This document shows, piece by piece, positions 12,262 to 22,977 of a DNA stretch of 64,000 bases. The notes under the pieces were generated by a model that worked only from the letters and a program-made list of their open reading frames with translations, made no database searches and was not told the DNA's origin. Source of the stretch: Cannabis sativa (lineage: Eukaryota > Streptophyta > Magnoliopsida > Rosales > Cannabaceae). How positions within the stretch are numbered: the first letter of the stretch is position 1; every line of letters begins with the position of its first letter. The DNA lies in NCBI RefSeq assembly GCF_029168945.1, contig NC_083604.1, positions 48,045,686 to 48,109,685 of the forward strand. Direction: 5' to 3'. Position numbers and translations under genes: made by a program.

Positions 12262-13845
12262 TGTTAGACTATATTTTACCAGGATCTAGATTTACTAATA
12301 AGTATATTTTTAACATCCTAATATGAATTTTTAAAACGATGAAAATAAACACATAACAGGTATGAGAAACCTTACAGTGGTTGCAGAGGAATTAAGTGAC
12401 TCCTCCCGCTCAGATCTCTAACCCTTGTATCCTTTCTGTAGCAGAGTATCACCAAGGTCTGAGCCCGATTCTCCTTATTGTTTGGATTCTTCACAGTCTT
12501 ACATACTATGATTGAGGACCAACTTGTTATGTGTGGGCATGTACTCAATCACTAATGGCTGAATTTTGGTTTGTGAAGAGTATGCTATGGTATTTTCGAA
12601 AATTCAAGAGGAAGAAGAAGGAAGAGGTCTCATCAAACCTAGAGAGAAAAACTAAGTTTTTAGCTTTGGAGGCATTAGTTGGATAATGAGACCATAGCCT
12701 TCCTTTTATACTAAATTCCAATAGGGTTAGGGTTGAATTATTGGGAATAAAAAATTGATAAAATTAGAGCGAAAAGAGCACATGGTGACCGGCCACTTAA
12801 TGGGCCCCACACACAAGTTTGCTTTTGCCATTTTTCTCAACTATTTTATCAATTTTTCACAAATACTACTTTTTGCAACTTCTACCCTATAAATGTCAAA
12901 ACTATTTATTTAATAATTAAAATAATTATCAAATAAAATTGTCATTTATAATATTTATTAATTAGACTCCACAAAGTCTCTTAATTAATAAATTAACCCT
13001 AAAATATCATTTCTTCGCAATCAAGCCATAACATAGTGAAAATTCATAAACTAGACATAGTTTAATTTTAGAATTTAAATTGATTAACTAAAATCAATTA
13101 ACTGAGTCTTACAAGAAATTTTTCTCAACTAGTATGGGGACCATGGGCCTATATAACCGAGCTTCCAATAAGCAGATCTAGAATTTACCAAGTGAATTCA
13201 CTAACTTATTAATTCCTCGTTCAACCACTATAGACCTTGGAATTGCACTCTCAATTATATAGAATGCTCTATATTTTTCACGATATAGATACATTATTAA
13301 TTATCCATTGTTATAATCCCAATAATCAATGATCCTCTATAGATGATTTACATTGCATAAGGATAGAATTACTGTTACACCCTTTCAATGTATTTTATCC
13401 TTAAAACACTTAGCCACCTATAAATGATATTTTAGTGAACTAATATAATCACTAAAATGAGCGCTCTATCATTTATCTCAATTTAGCCAAGCTCAAAGGA
13501 AATCATCGTTTCACTTCTATGTCCGGATAGAAGCTATAGATTCCATATCTATGATTAGCGCTCCCACTCAATTGTACTACCGTGTTCCCAAAATGTACGT
13601 ATCACGCAAACCAAAAGGTAGGCTTAACTAACAAATCAAAGAGCACAAATAACACTCTCGAGATCGAACCTAACCATCTCAGGATTGAGATCATTTGATC
13701 TAGCATCAACTAGGTGATATTGAATTGAATTGAATAGATATTACCGTAAAATGATCATATCTAATTTAAGTTCAATATTGGTCCCTTTCGATGTATACTC
13801 CATACATCCAACCCAAGCTTACTTTAACCAATGCCCTAGAAAGGA
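12262..13845 (-). repeat. Right (5') LTR of the minus-strand copia, cut by the gypsy insertion
   Basis: Starts with TG at 12262 and aligns with the left LTR pieces and with the related LTRs at 50227 and 33430. It stops at 13845, where a gypsy LTR begins. The expected last 300 or so bases do not resume within the window. It is free of the two insertions found in the left LTR, so it serves as the empty-site reference. Confidence 0.87.
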
Positions 13846-15878
13846 TGTAATATCCCAGAAAATAAATAATATTTAAATGGACATATTTTATTAAATATGT
13901 AATTACTTGGGAAATGAAGTAGGATTATGATCTTACTTAGGTAATTGTTGAGCAATTAATTAATGAAATACGTTATTTTGGGCCCGATAATTGTGGAAAT
14001 TTAGCTATGTGGTTAGCAATGTCACGACATTAAATGAAAGAATTATTTTGAGAATATCCCGGATTAAGTTAGAATTTTATTAGAATGTCGGATTGGGAAA
14101 TTAGTAAAAATTACCAAAATGCCCCTAGGTTATAATTTAAGCTTAGGTTATTTTGAGGGATAGTTTAGTCATTTTAATGTTTTGACATTTTTTCTACATA
14201 TTTATTTTGTGGGCTGATTGTTTACAAAAAAAAAAAAAAAAAAAAAAAAAGAAAAGGAAATTTTTTTTTACTATTACTTAAGGACCAAGTAACCTCAAAA
14301 TGACCAACTTCCTCTTCTTCTTTCTCTTTCTCTCGTGCAAGCCTTGAAGCCAGCCAAAATTTTTGGAAAACTTTGCTGAAAATCATCTCTTTCTTGTTGA
14401 ATCAATTCATAAAACACCATAGAAGTTTGAGGTAATCTTTGTTATGTTTTCTTTTCTTTTCTCCTTGATTTCCTATGGTTTTGGGTTAGTTTTGGTTAGG
14501 GTTTTAAAGTTTCAAGGGGCTGTGAGTTATATGGATGATGGAGTATGATCTTGGGGTAGTTTTGAGATTGTTTGAAGTTATAATTGTTGGATGTAGGGGC
14601 TGGTTTGGAATGAATAAGCTAGATGAGGCTAAAGTAGAGTTTTTCTTCACTTGAGGATGTGAATTTGATTAAATGAATGAGTTGTTGTGTTTTGAAGCTT
14701 GAGATATGTTGTTTTATAGTTATTGCACTGTTCTGGAAAGTTTGGTTAGGTTTGGAGGAGTTTTGGGTCGAAATTGGAGAAGAGAACCTTAAGTTCTGAT
14801 GCGTCGAACCTGGTCGACGGATGGGTTACAGTGTGCAGAGCCGGTCGACCGGTTGCTTGCAGGGGAATTTTCCGAGTTTGCCTCATGTTCAGTTTTGACC
14901 CGGGGAAATTGTGTACTATCTGTTTTAAATTAAATATGGGATGCTTGACCTAAATTGGGGTTGCTGGGAGTTAGGTTACGGTTGATTTCTAAATTAGGGT
15001 TTTAATCCGGAACTTTGAGTTAAGGTATTTATTGTGTTTCAATTGTCGTGACATAGGACCGGGATTGCTTAGATTGTTCTTCCACTCAGATCGGCCATAC
15101 TTTTGACTTCTGAATTAAGGTAAGAAAGTGGTAAGCACCGTATGTGGTTAAAGATTAATGGATGAATGGAAGTGGCCTTAAATTATTATCATGATGCTGA
15201 TTAAAAGTTTATTAAGCCTAGGTTATGACCTAGGGTTGGAAACGGTTATTACCGTTATGAGTAATTACTCTTGAAACCGCGGTTAGGTTTCTTACTTATC
15301 GTTTGCTTTATCGGGCAACGATAGTGACATATTCAGCTCGTATGTAACGAGTGGTAAAAAGTGGTACTTTATTAAGTACCAGGAATGTGAGATGTTTAAG
15401 GGAATGCTTATTATTATCAAATAGTGAGTAAGCATAATGGCATGAGATTAAGTTGATAATCATTTTCTTTCAATTATTGTTTTGATCACTTTCTTGCTGA
15501 GTCTCTGTGACTCACTGGTGCTTTATGGTGCAGGTAAAGGAAAGGCTAAAGTCGAGCAACCATGAGTTTATGGTCGCAGCAGCAATGTACATACCAGCCG
15601 CAGGCAACCCAGTTTACAGGAGGCTCTATTTTGATTGTATTTTGGAAAATATAAAGCTTATGTTGTAAAATACTTTGAAACCAGTTTGTAAATATTTTGA
15701 AAACAGGGGGACCCCATAAATCATGTTACTTATCTTTTGTTAAACAGTTTAAAGGCTGAGTTTTTAACTATCAAAATTTTTATTACCCACACTTTTAGTA
15801 TAATTACATCTTATATAATTATTGGTGTTTTTAAATAAATTGCACACACGTGGCGTTCCTGTTGGACAGGGCGTTACA
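13846..15878 (+). repeat. Gypsy LTR, first copy
   Basis: Starts TGTAATATCCC and ends GGGCGTTACA. It is 2033 bp and differs from the copy at 20703 by only a few bases, the length of the A tract near 14225-14251 and one scrambled patch at about 14800-14855. It contains a hairpin-rich module near 15240-15360. Confidence 0.92.
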
Positions 15879-15881
15879 ACA

Positions 15882-15894
15882 TGGTATCAGAGCG
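15882..15894 (+). other. Primer-binding site, initiator-Met tRNA type
   Basis: TGGTATCAGAGCG starts three bases after the LTR terminus. It matches the usual plant complement of the initiator-Met tRNA 3' end (TGGTATCAGAGC). Confidence 0.85.
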
Positions 15895-16119
15895 CCAAGG
15901 TTTTTAGATCCTGAAGACTGGTTTGATATGTACATTGGCTGCAAGTACCTGATCGACTCATGGTTTAGTAAGCTTTAAGTTAAAAGATAGTTTGTTAATT
16001 TTCTGATTACCTGATTATTTGAATTATGTTGATATCGGAATGTTGTGGGAAGAATTATAATATATGGGAATACTTATCAGTATTGTTATTACTTGGAATG
16101 TGATCGCAGGTGTATAGTT

Positions 16120-19100
16120 ATGCACCCAAGGCGGACTGGTAGGGGTGCCCGCGAGCTAGCTGGGCTCGGGGCTGCCGGTGAGGGTGAGAACCCTTTACCA
16201 CCACCTAATTGGGAACGATTATATCCGCTATGCAAGAAACTATTCGAGCGGCGGGGTGAGCAAATCAGAGAATTAAGAGAGCAGCGAGCTCAGCCTGCTC
16301 TAAATCTTAATCCTGATCCTCCGGCACCTCTTGTAGTGCCACCGGATGCAGGGAATCGTTTGGAACCATTGTATGAACGGTTTAGGAAGCAGAATCCGCC
16401 AGTGTTTGAGGGTGGTGCTGATCCACTCAAAGCGGAGCAATGGATGAGTATGATAACATCCATTTTCGATTTTATGCGAGTTGAAGATAATGACCGGGTC
16501 AGGTGTGCTACCTATATGCTACGAGATGATGCCCGTATTTGGTGGGAGATTGTATCTCAGGGCCATGATCTGAATAATATGACCTGGGAAACTTTTCGGG
16601 CCTTATTTTTTGAGAAGTATTATAATGAGTCTATTAAGGCAGCAAAGGCAGAAGAGTTTATACGGTTAACTCAGGGTAGTATGACTGTGACAGAGTATGC
16701 TACTAAGTTTGATCGACTGGCAAAGTTTGCCTCAGATGAGGTGGCTACTGAAGCTGCTAGAAAAGCAAAGTTTATTCGGGGGTTGGATGAACACATCGCC
16801 CGGGATGTGATTGTTGCTTCTAAACAACCGGGGGTTGCCCGAACTTATGCTCAGATAGTTGAGTTGGCTTTAGTTTCTGAGGGTGCAGAGGCTCAGATAC
16901 GAAAGAAAAATATTGCAGAAGAGATTCATGGAAGCAAACAGCGGAGTCTTTGGTTCGGGTAGGGGTACTGATTTTGGTGACCGCAGGAAAAGACCTAGTG
17001 AATCATCAGCGGCAGGCCCAAACAAAAGATTCCAGGGTAACCAAGGTTTCCGTCGTAGTGGGAATGAAAACTGGCGGACTTTTCCTGAATGTCCGAGGTG
17101 TAAAAAAGCATCACCTGGGCGAGTGTCAGGCTAGGGCCTGTTTCCACTGTGGAATGGTGGGTCATATGAAGAGAAATTGTCCACAATTGCTACGGTTAGA
17201 GCAAAAGAAGGATGATACACCCGCTCCTGCCCGAGTGTTTGCCCTGACTCAAGCTGAGGCTGATGCTGGTCCTTCTACTGTGACAGGTCAGCTTTTTGTT
17301 GCTGGTACTTTATTGGTTTGTGTTAATTGATTCGGTGCGACGCATTCTTATATTTCAAGTAGAATAATTGAGCGATTTGAATAAACCTAGTGATGTGCTT
17401 TCTAGAGGTTTTGGAACCTTGTTGCCCTCTTTGGGGAGTTGGTTATCTCCGGCGGAGTGGGTTCGATCCCTTCCAGTGTTTGTGGAAGGAAGAGAGTTAT
17501 CAGTTGATCTCATAGAATTAAATCTAGAGGATTTTGATGTTATTTTGGGGATGGATTGGCTTGCTAAATACAACGCCACCATTGATTGTAAACGAAAGAT
17601 GGTAACTTTTCAGCCTGAGGGCGAGGACCCCTTTGTATTTGTGGGTAAGATGCAAGGATCTCGGATTCCCTTAATTTCAGCCCTTAAGGCAAGGGATTTG
17701 TTGTGTGAGGGGTGCATTGGTTTCTTGGCAAGTGTTGTGGATATTTCCAGGGAACCACTAGCGGGACCGGAGCATGTCCCAGTGGTTCGAGAATTTCTGG
17801 ATGTGTTTCCAGAAGAGTTACCAGGGTTGCCACCAAAGCGTGAAATTGATTTTGAGATTGATTTAATACCAGGAGCTGAGCCTGTATCGAAAGCTCCCTA
17901 CAGGATGGCACCTGCAGAGCTGAAAGAGTTAAAAGTTCAATTACAGGGGATGATGGATTTAAAATTTACTAGACCTAGTACTTCACCTTGGGGTGCACCA
18001 GTTTTGTTTGTGAAAAAGAAAGATGGAACATTACGAATGTGTATAGATTATCGGGAGTTAAACAAATTAACAGTGAAGAACAAGTACCCTCTGCCAAGAA
18101 TAGATGATTTATTTGATCGAGTTGCGGGGTAAAAGCTTGTCTTTTCTAAAATTGATCTTCGATCTGGTTATCACCAACTGAGGATTCGAGAGGAGGATAT
18201 TCCCAAGACAGCTTTTCGGACCCGGTATGGTCATTATGAATTCCTGGTAATGTCCTTCGGATTAACAAATGCCCCGACAGCATTTATGGATTTGATGAAC
18301 CGAGTGTTCAAAGATTTTCTGGATGATTTTGTTATTGTCTTTATCGATGATATTCTAATTTATTCAGACTCGAAAGAGACTCACGAAAGACATCTTCGAA
18401 TGGTATTACAACGTCTCAGGGATCATAAGTTGTATGCCAAGTTTAAGAAATGTGAATTCTTGTTACCTCAGGTGAGTTTCTTGGGGCATGTGGTGAGTAA
18501 AGATGGTATTTTAGTGGATCCAGTAAAGATTGAAGCAGTGCGTGACTGGCCTCGACCTAAGTCAGCAACTGAAGTTAGAAGTTCTTGGGGTTTGCAGGAT
18601 ATTACCGAAGATTTGTTGAGGGCTTTGCAAAGATTTCTACGCCTTTAACTAAATTGACCCGAAAGAATTGTAAGTTTGTTTGGACTGACAAGTGTGAAGG
18701 AAGTTTCCAGGAATTGAAGCAAAGGTTGATTACCGCTCCTGTGCTGACTTTACCAAAAGGTGATGAAAAGTTTGTGATTTATTGTGATGCATCCAAACAA
18801 GGGTTAGGTTGTGTTCTTATGCAGTCAGGGAAAGTGATTGCTTATGCATCCAGGCAATTGAAGGAGTATGAACAACGATATCCTACCCATGATATTGAAT
18901 TAGCAGCGGTAGTCTTTGCACTAAAAGTTTGGCGTCACTATCTATACGGTGAGAAGTGTGAAATTTATACAGATCACAAAAGCCTCAAGTACTTTTTCAC
19001 TCAGAAGGATTTAAATATGAGGCAACGACGATGGTTAGAACTGGTCAAAGATTATGATTGCGAGATTCTCTACCACCCTGGTAAAGCAAATGTGGTAGCG

Positions 19101-20666
19101 GATGCTCTAAGTCGGAAAGGACCAGGGCAAGTTTGTGAACTAAAGAAAATCTCAGCCAAGTTGGCTGAGGATATGACGAGAGCGGGAATTGAATTTGTAA
19201 TTGGAAAACTTGCTAATATCACCATACAATCTAATCTATTGGAAAGAATTAGAGTAGCCCAACAAGGTGACCTTGAGCTACAGGGACATAAGGAGAAGTT
19301 AGAGGCTGGATTGGCAAGAGACTTTTCGTGCTTATCTGATGGGTTGTTGCAATACAAAAACAGAATGCGTAATACTTAGGTTGATAAAGAAATCAGACAA
19401 GAGATTCTTGATGAATCTCATACTACACCGTACTCCTTACACCCGGGAACAACCAAGATGTATCATGATGTGAAAGCTTTATACTGGTGGCCGGGTATGA
19501 AGAGGGATATTGTTGAATATGTGTCAAAATGTTTAACCTGTCAACAAATTAAAGCAGAACATCAAAGGCCGGCAGGTTTGCTTCAACCTCTAAAGATTCC
19601 TGAATGGAAATGGGAAGACATCACCATGGATTTTGTGGTAGGATTGCCCAGAACAGTAGGGTAATATGATTCTATTTGGGTGATAGTGGATCGATATACG
19701 AAGTCTGCTCACTTTCTCCCGGTGAGGACAACGTATACAGTGGATCAATATGCTGATTTGTATATCAAGGAGATAGTTCGACTTCATGGTGCCCCAAAGT
19801 CGATAGTTTCAGATAGAGATCCAAAATTTACATCCAAATTCTGGGAAAGTTTACAGCAAGCAATGGGTACTAAGTTGAAATTCAGTACAGCTTTTCATCC
19901 TCAAACCGATGGTCAATCTGAAAGGACTATCCAGATACTTGAGGATATGTTGAGGGCATGTGTAATGGACTTTGAAGGTTCTTGGAACAAGTACCTACCT
20001 CTGATTGAGTTTTCTTATAACAATAGTTATCAGAATACCATTGGCATGGCTCCGTATGAGATGCTTTATGGAAGGAAATGTCGATCACCTATTCACTGGG
20101 ATGAGGCTGGTGAACGTAGGTACCTTGGACCTGAAGCTGTCCAAAGAACGAGCGAGGCTATTGAAAAGATTCGAGCTCGTATGCTTGCTTCCCAAAGTAG
20201 ACAGAAAAGCTACGTAGATCCAAAGCGTAGAGATGTTGAATTCCAAGTTGGGGATTTTGTTTTTCTTCGGGTGTCCCCAATGAAGGGAATTCGAAGGTTC
20301 GGGAAGAAAGGAAAGTTGAGTCCCAGATTTATTGGTCCATTTGAGATTCTTGAGAAAGTAGGTCAGGTAGCTTATCGGTTGGCTCTACCTCCTGTTTTAT
20401 CTGGGGTTCATAACGTGTTTCATGTTTCGATGCTCCGAAAATATGTATCTGATACAACTCATATTTTAAGTTATGAAGACATTGAGCTTCAAACCGACCT
20501 GTCGTATGAAGAACAACCAGTACAGATCTTAGACAGGAAAGAAAAGGTGTTGCGAAACAAGACTATTCCACTAGTCAAAGTGTTGTGGCGGAACAGCAAA
20601 GTTGAAGAAGCGACTTGGGAATTAGAGTCGCAGATGCGGGAGTTGTATCCCGAGCTTTTCAGGTAA
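16120..20666 (+). pseudogene. Gypsy gag-pol polyprotein, first copy, several frameshifts and stops
   Basis: The start is the ATG at 16120, also used in the cleaner copy at 22978. Recognisable parts in order are gag (about 16380-16880), CCHC knuckle ([14 protein letters not shown], near 17139-17180), protease with a damaged active-site region near 17330, reverse transcriptase ([10 protein letters not shown] near 18340-18370), RNase H ([11 protein letters not shown] near 18777-18810), integrase zinc finger and core (SDRDPKFTSKFW near 19808-19845), and a chromodomain-like end with VLWRNSKVEEATWELE. The terminal TAA is at 20664-20666. Frames break near 16220-16250, 16915-16960, 17106, 17315-17380, 17430, 18120, 18585, 19370 and 19662, mostly beside CAG or CTG. 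It may be a real pseudogene or an intact gene degraded by sequencing errors. Confidence 0.88.
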
Positions 20667-20685
20667 ATTTCGAGGACGAAATTCC

Positions 20686-20702
20686 TATAAGTGGGGGATA
20701 GT
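20686..20702 (+). other. Polypurine tract before the second gypsy LTR
   Basis: AAGTGGGGGATAGT lies directly upstream of the LTR start at 20703, the expected place for the plus-strand primer. Confidence 0.8.
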
Positions 20703-22736
20703 TGTAATATCCCAGAAAATAAATAATATTTAAATGGACATATTTTATTAAATATGTAATTACTTGGGAAATGAAGTAGGATTATGATCTTACTTAGGTA
20801 ATTGTTGAGCAATTAATTAATGAAATACGTTATTTTGGGCCCGGTAATTGTGGAAATTTAGCTATGTGGTTAGCAATGTCACGACATTAAATGAAAGAAT
20901 TATTTTGAGAATATCCCGGATTAAGTTAGAATTTTATTAGAATGTCGGATTGGGAAATTAGTAAAAATTACCAAAATGCCCCTAGGTTATAATTTAAGCT
21001 TAGGTTATTTTGAGGGATAGTTTAGTCATTTTAATGTTTTGACATTTTTTCTACATATTTATTTTGTGGGCTGATTGTTTACAAAAAAAAAAAAAGAAAA
21101 AAAAAGAAAAGGAAATTTTTTTTTACTATTACTTAAGGACCAAGTAACCTCAAAATGACCAACTTCCTCTTCTTCTTTCTCTTTCTCTCGTGCAAGCCTT
21201 GAAGCCAGCCAAAATTTTTGGAAAACTTTGCTGAAAATCATCTCTTTCTTGTTGAATCAATTCATAAAACACCATAGAAGTTTGAGGTAATCTTTGTTAT
21301 GTTTTCTTTTCTTTTCTCCTTGATTTCCTATGGTTTTGGGTTAGTTTTGGTTAGGGTTTTAAAGTTTCAAGGGGCTGTGAGTTATATGGATGATGGAGTA
21401 TGATCTTGGGGTAGTTTTGAGATTGTTTGAAGTTATAATTGTTGGATGTAGGGGCTGGTTTGGAATGAATAAGCTAGATGAGGCTAAAGTAGAGTTTTTC
21501 TTCACTTGAGGATGTGAATTTGATTAAATGAATGAGTTGTTGTGTTTTGAAGCTTGAGATATGTTGTTTTATAGTTATTGCACTGTTCTGGAAAGTTTGG
21601 TTAGGTTTGGAGGAGTTTTGGGTCGAAATTGGAGAAGAGAACCTTAAGTTCCTGGTCTGCCAGAACCGGTCGACCGGATGGGTTCTGGTGTACCAGAACC
21701 GGTCGACCGGTTGCTTGCAGGGGAATTTTCCGAGTTTGCCTCATGTTCAGTTTTGACCCGGGGAAATTGTGTACTATCTGTTTTAAATTAAATATGGGAT
21801 GCTTGACCTAAATTGGGGTTGCTGGGAGTTAGGTTACGGTTGATTTCTAAATTAGGGTTTTAATCCGGAACTTTGAGTTAAGGTATTTATTGTGTTTCAA
21901 TTGTCGTGACATAGGACCGGGATTGCTTAGATTGTTCTTCCACTCAGATCGGCCATACTTTTGACTTCTGAATTAAGGTAAGAAAGTGGTAAGCACCGTA
22001 TGTGGTTAAAGATTAATGGATGAATGGAAGTGGCCTTAAATTATTATCATGATGCTGATTAAAAGTTTATTAAGCCTAGGTTATGACCTAGGGTTGGAAA
22101 CGGTTATTACCGTTATGAGTAATTACTCTTGAAACCGCGGTTAGGTTTCTTACTTATCGTTTGCTTTATCGGGCAACGATAGTGACATATTCAGCTCGTA
22201 TGTAACGAGTGGTAAAAAGTGGTACTTTATTAAGTACCAGGAATGTGAGATGTTTAAGGGAATGCTTATTATTATCGAATAGTGAGTAAGCATAATGGCA
22301 TGAGATTAAGTTGATAATCATTTTCTTTCAATTATTGTTTTGATCACTTTCTTGCTGAGTCTCTGTGACTCACTGGTGCTTTATGGTGCAGGTAAAGGAA
22401 AGGCTAAAGTCGAGCAACCATGAGTTTATGGTCGCAGCAGCAATGTACATACCAGCCGCAGGCAACCCAGTTTACAGGAGGCTCTATTTTGATTGTATTT
22501 TGGAAAATATAAAGCTTATGTTGTAAAATACTTTGAAACCAGTTTGTAAATATTTTGAAAACAGGGGGACCCCATAAATCATGTTACTTATCTTTTGTTA
22601 AACAGTTTAAAGGCTGAGTTTTTAACTATCAAAATTTTTATTACCCACACTTTTAGTATAATTACATCTTATATAATTATTGGTGTTTTTAAATAAATTG
22701 CACACACGTGGCGTTCCTGTTGGACAGGGCGTTACA
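20703..22736 (+). repeat. Gypsy LTR, second copy
   Basis: 2034 bp, TGTAATATCCC to GCGTTACA, near-identical to 13846-15878. At 21660-21715 it has two close copies of a segment ending ACCGGTCGACCGG, flanked by CCAG and CTGG. The corresponding part of the first LTR is scrambled. The same module of inverted repeats as in the first LTR lies near 22100-22215. Confidence 0.92.
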
Positions 22737-22739
22737 ACA

Positions 22740-22752
22740 TGGTATCAGAGCG
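22740..22752 (+). other. Primer-binding site after the second gypsy LTR
   Basis: TGGTATCAGAGCG, identical to the site at 15882, starting three bases after the LTR end. Confidence 0.85.
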
Positions 22753-22977
22753 CCAAGGTTTTTAGATCCTGAAGACTGGTTTGATATGTACATTGGCTGC
22801 AAGTACCTGATCGACTCATGGTTTAGTAAGCTTTAAGTTAAAAGATAGTTTGTTAATTTTCTGATTACCTGATTATTTGAATTATGTTGATATCAGAATG
22901 TTGTGGGAAGAATTATAATATATGGGAATACTTATCAGTATTGTTATTACTTGGAATGTGATCGCAGGTGTATAGTT

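Larger units (their letters stand above)
1..13845 (-). mobile_element. Ty1/copia LTR retrotransposon, minus strand, nested and interrupted
   Basis: The element has two LTR copies, 1-5814 (minus its insertions) and 12262-13845, around an internal region at 5815-12261 whose protease, integrase, reverse transcriptase and RNase H all read on the minus strand. The left LTR begins outside the window: the matching right LTR has about 215 more bases before the first shared sequence. The left LTR carries two later insertions, and a gypsy element entered the right LTR at 13845. Coding frames are broken, so the copy is inactive. LTR size, allowing for insertions, is about 1.9 kb. The lineage within copia was not assigned. 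Confidence 0.88.

Noticed and set aside
17684..17911. Antisense frames in the gypsy coding region (also 24462-24761, 19070-19357)
   Set aside because: They overlap clear sense gag-pol domains and have no recognisable content.
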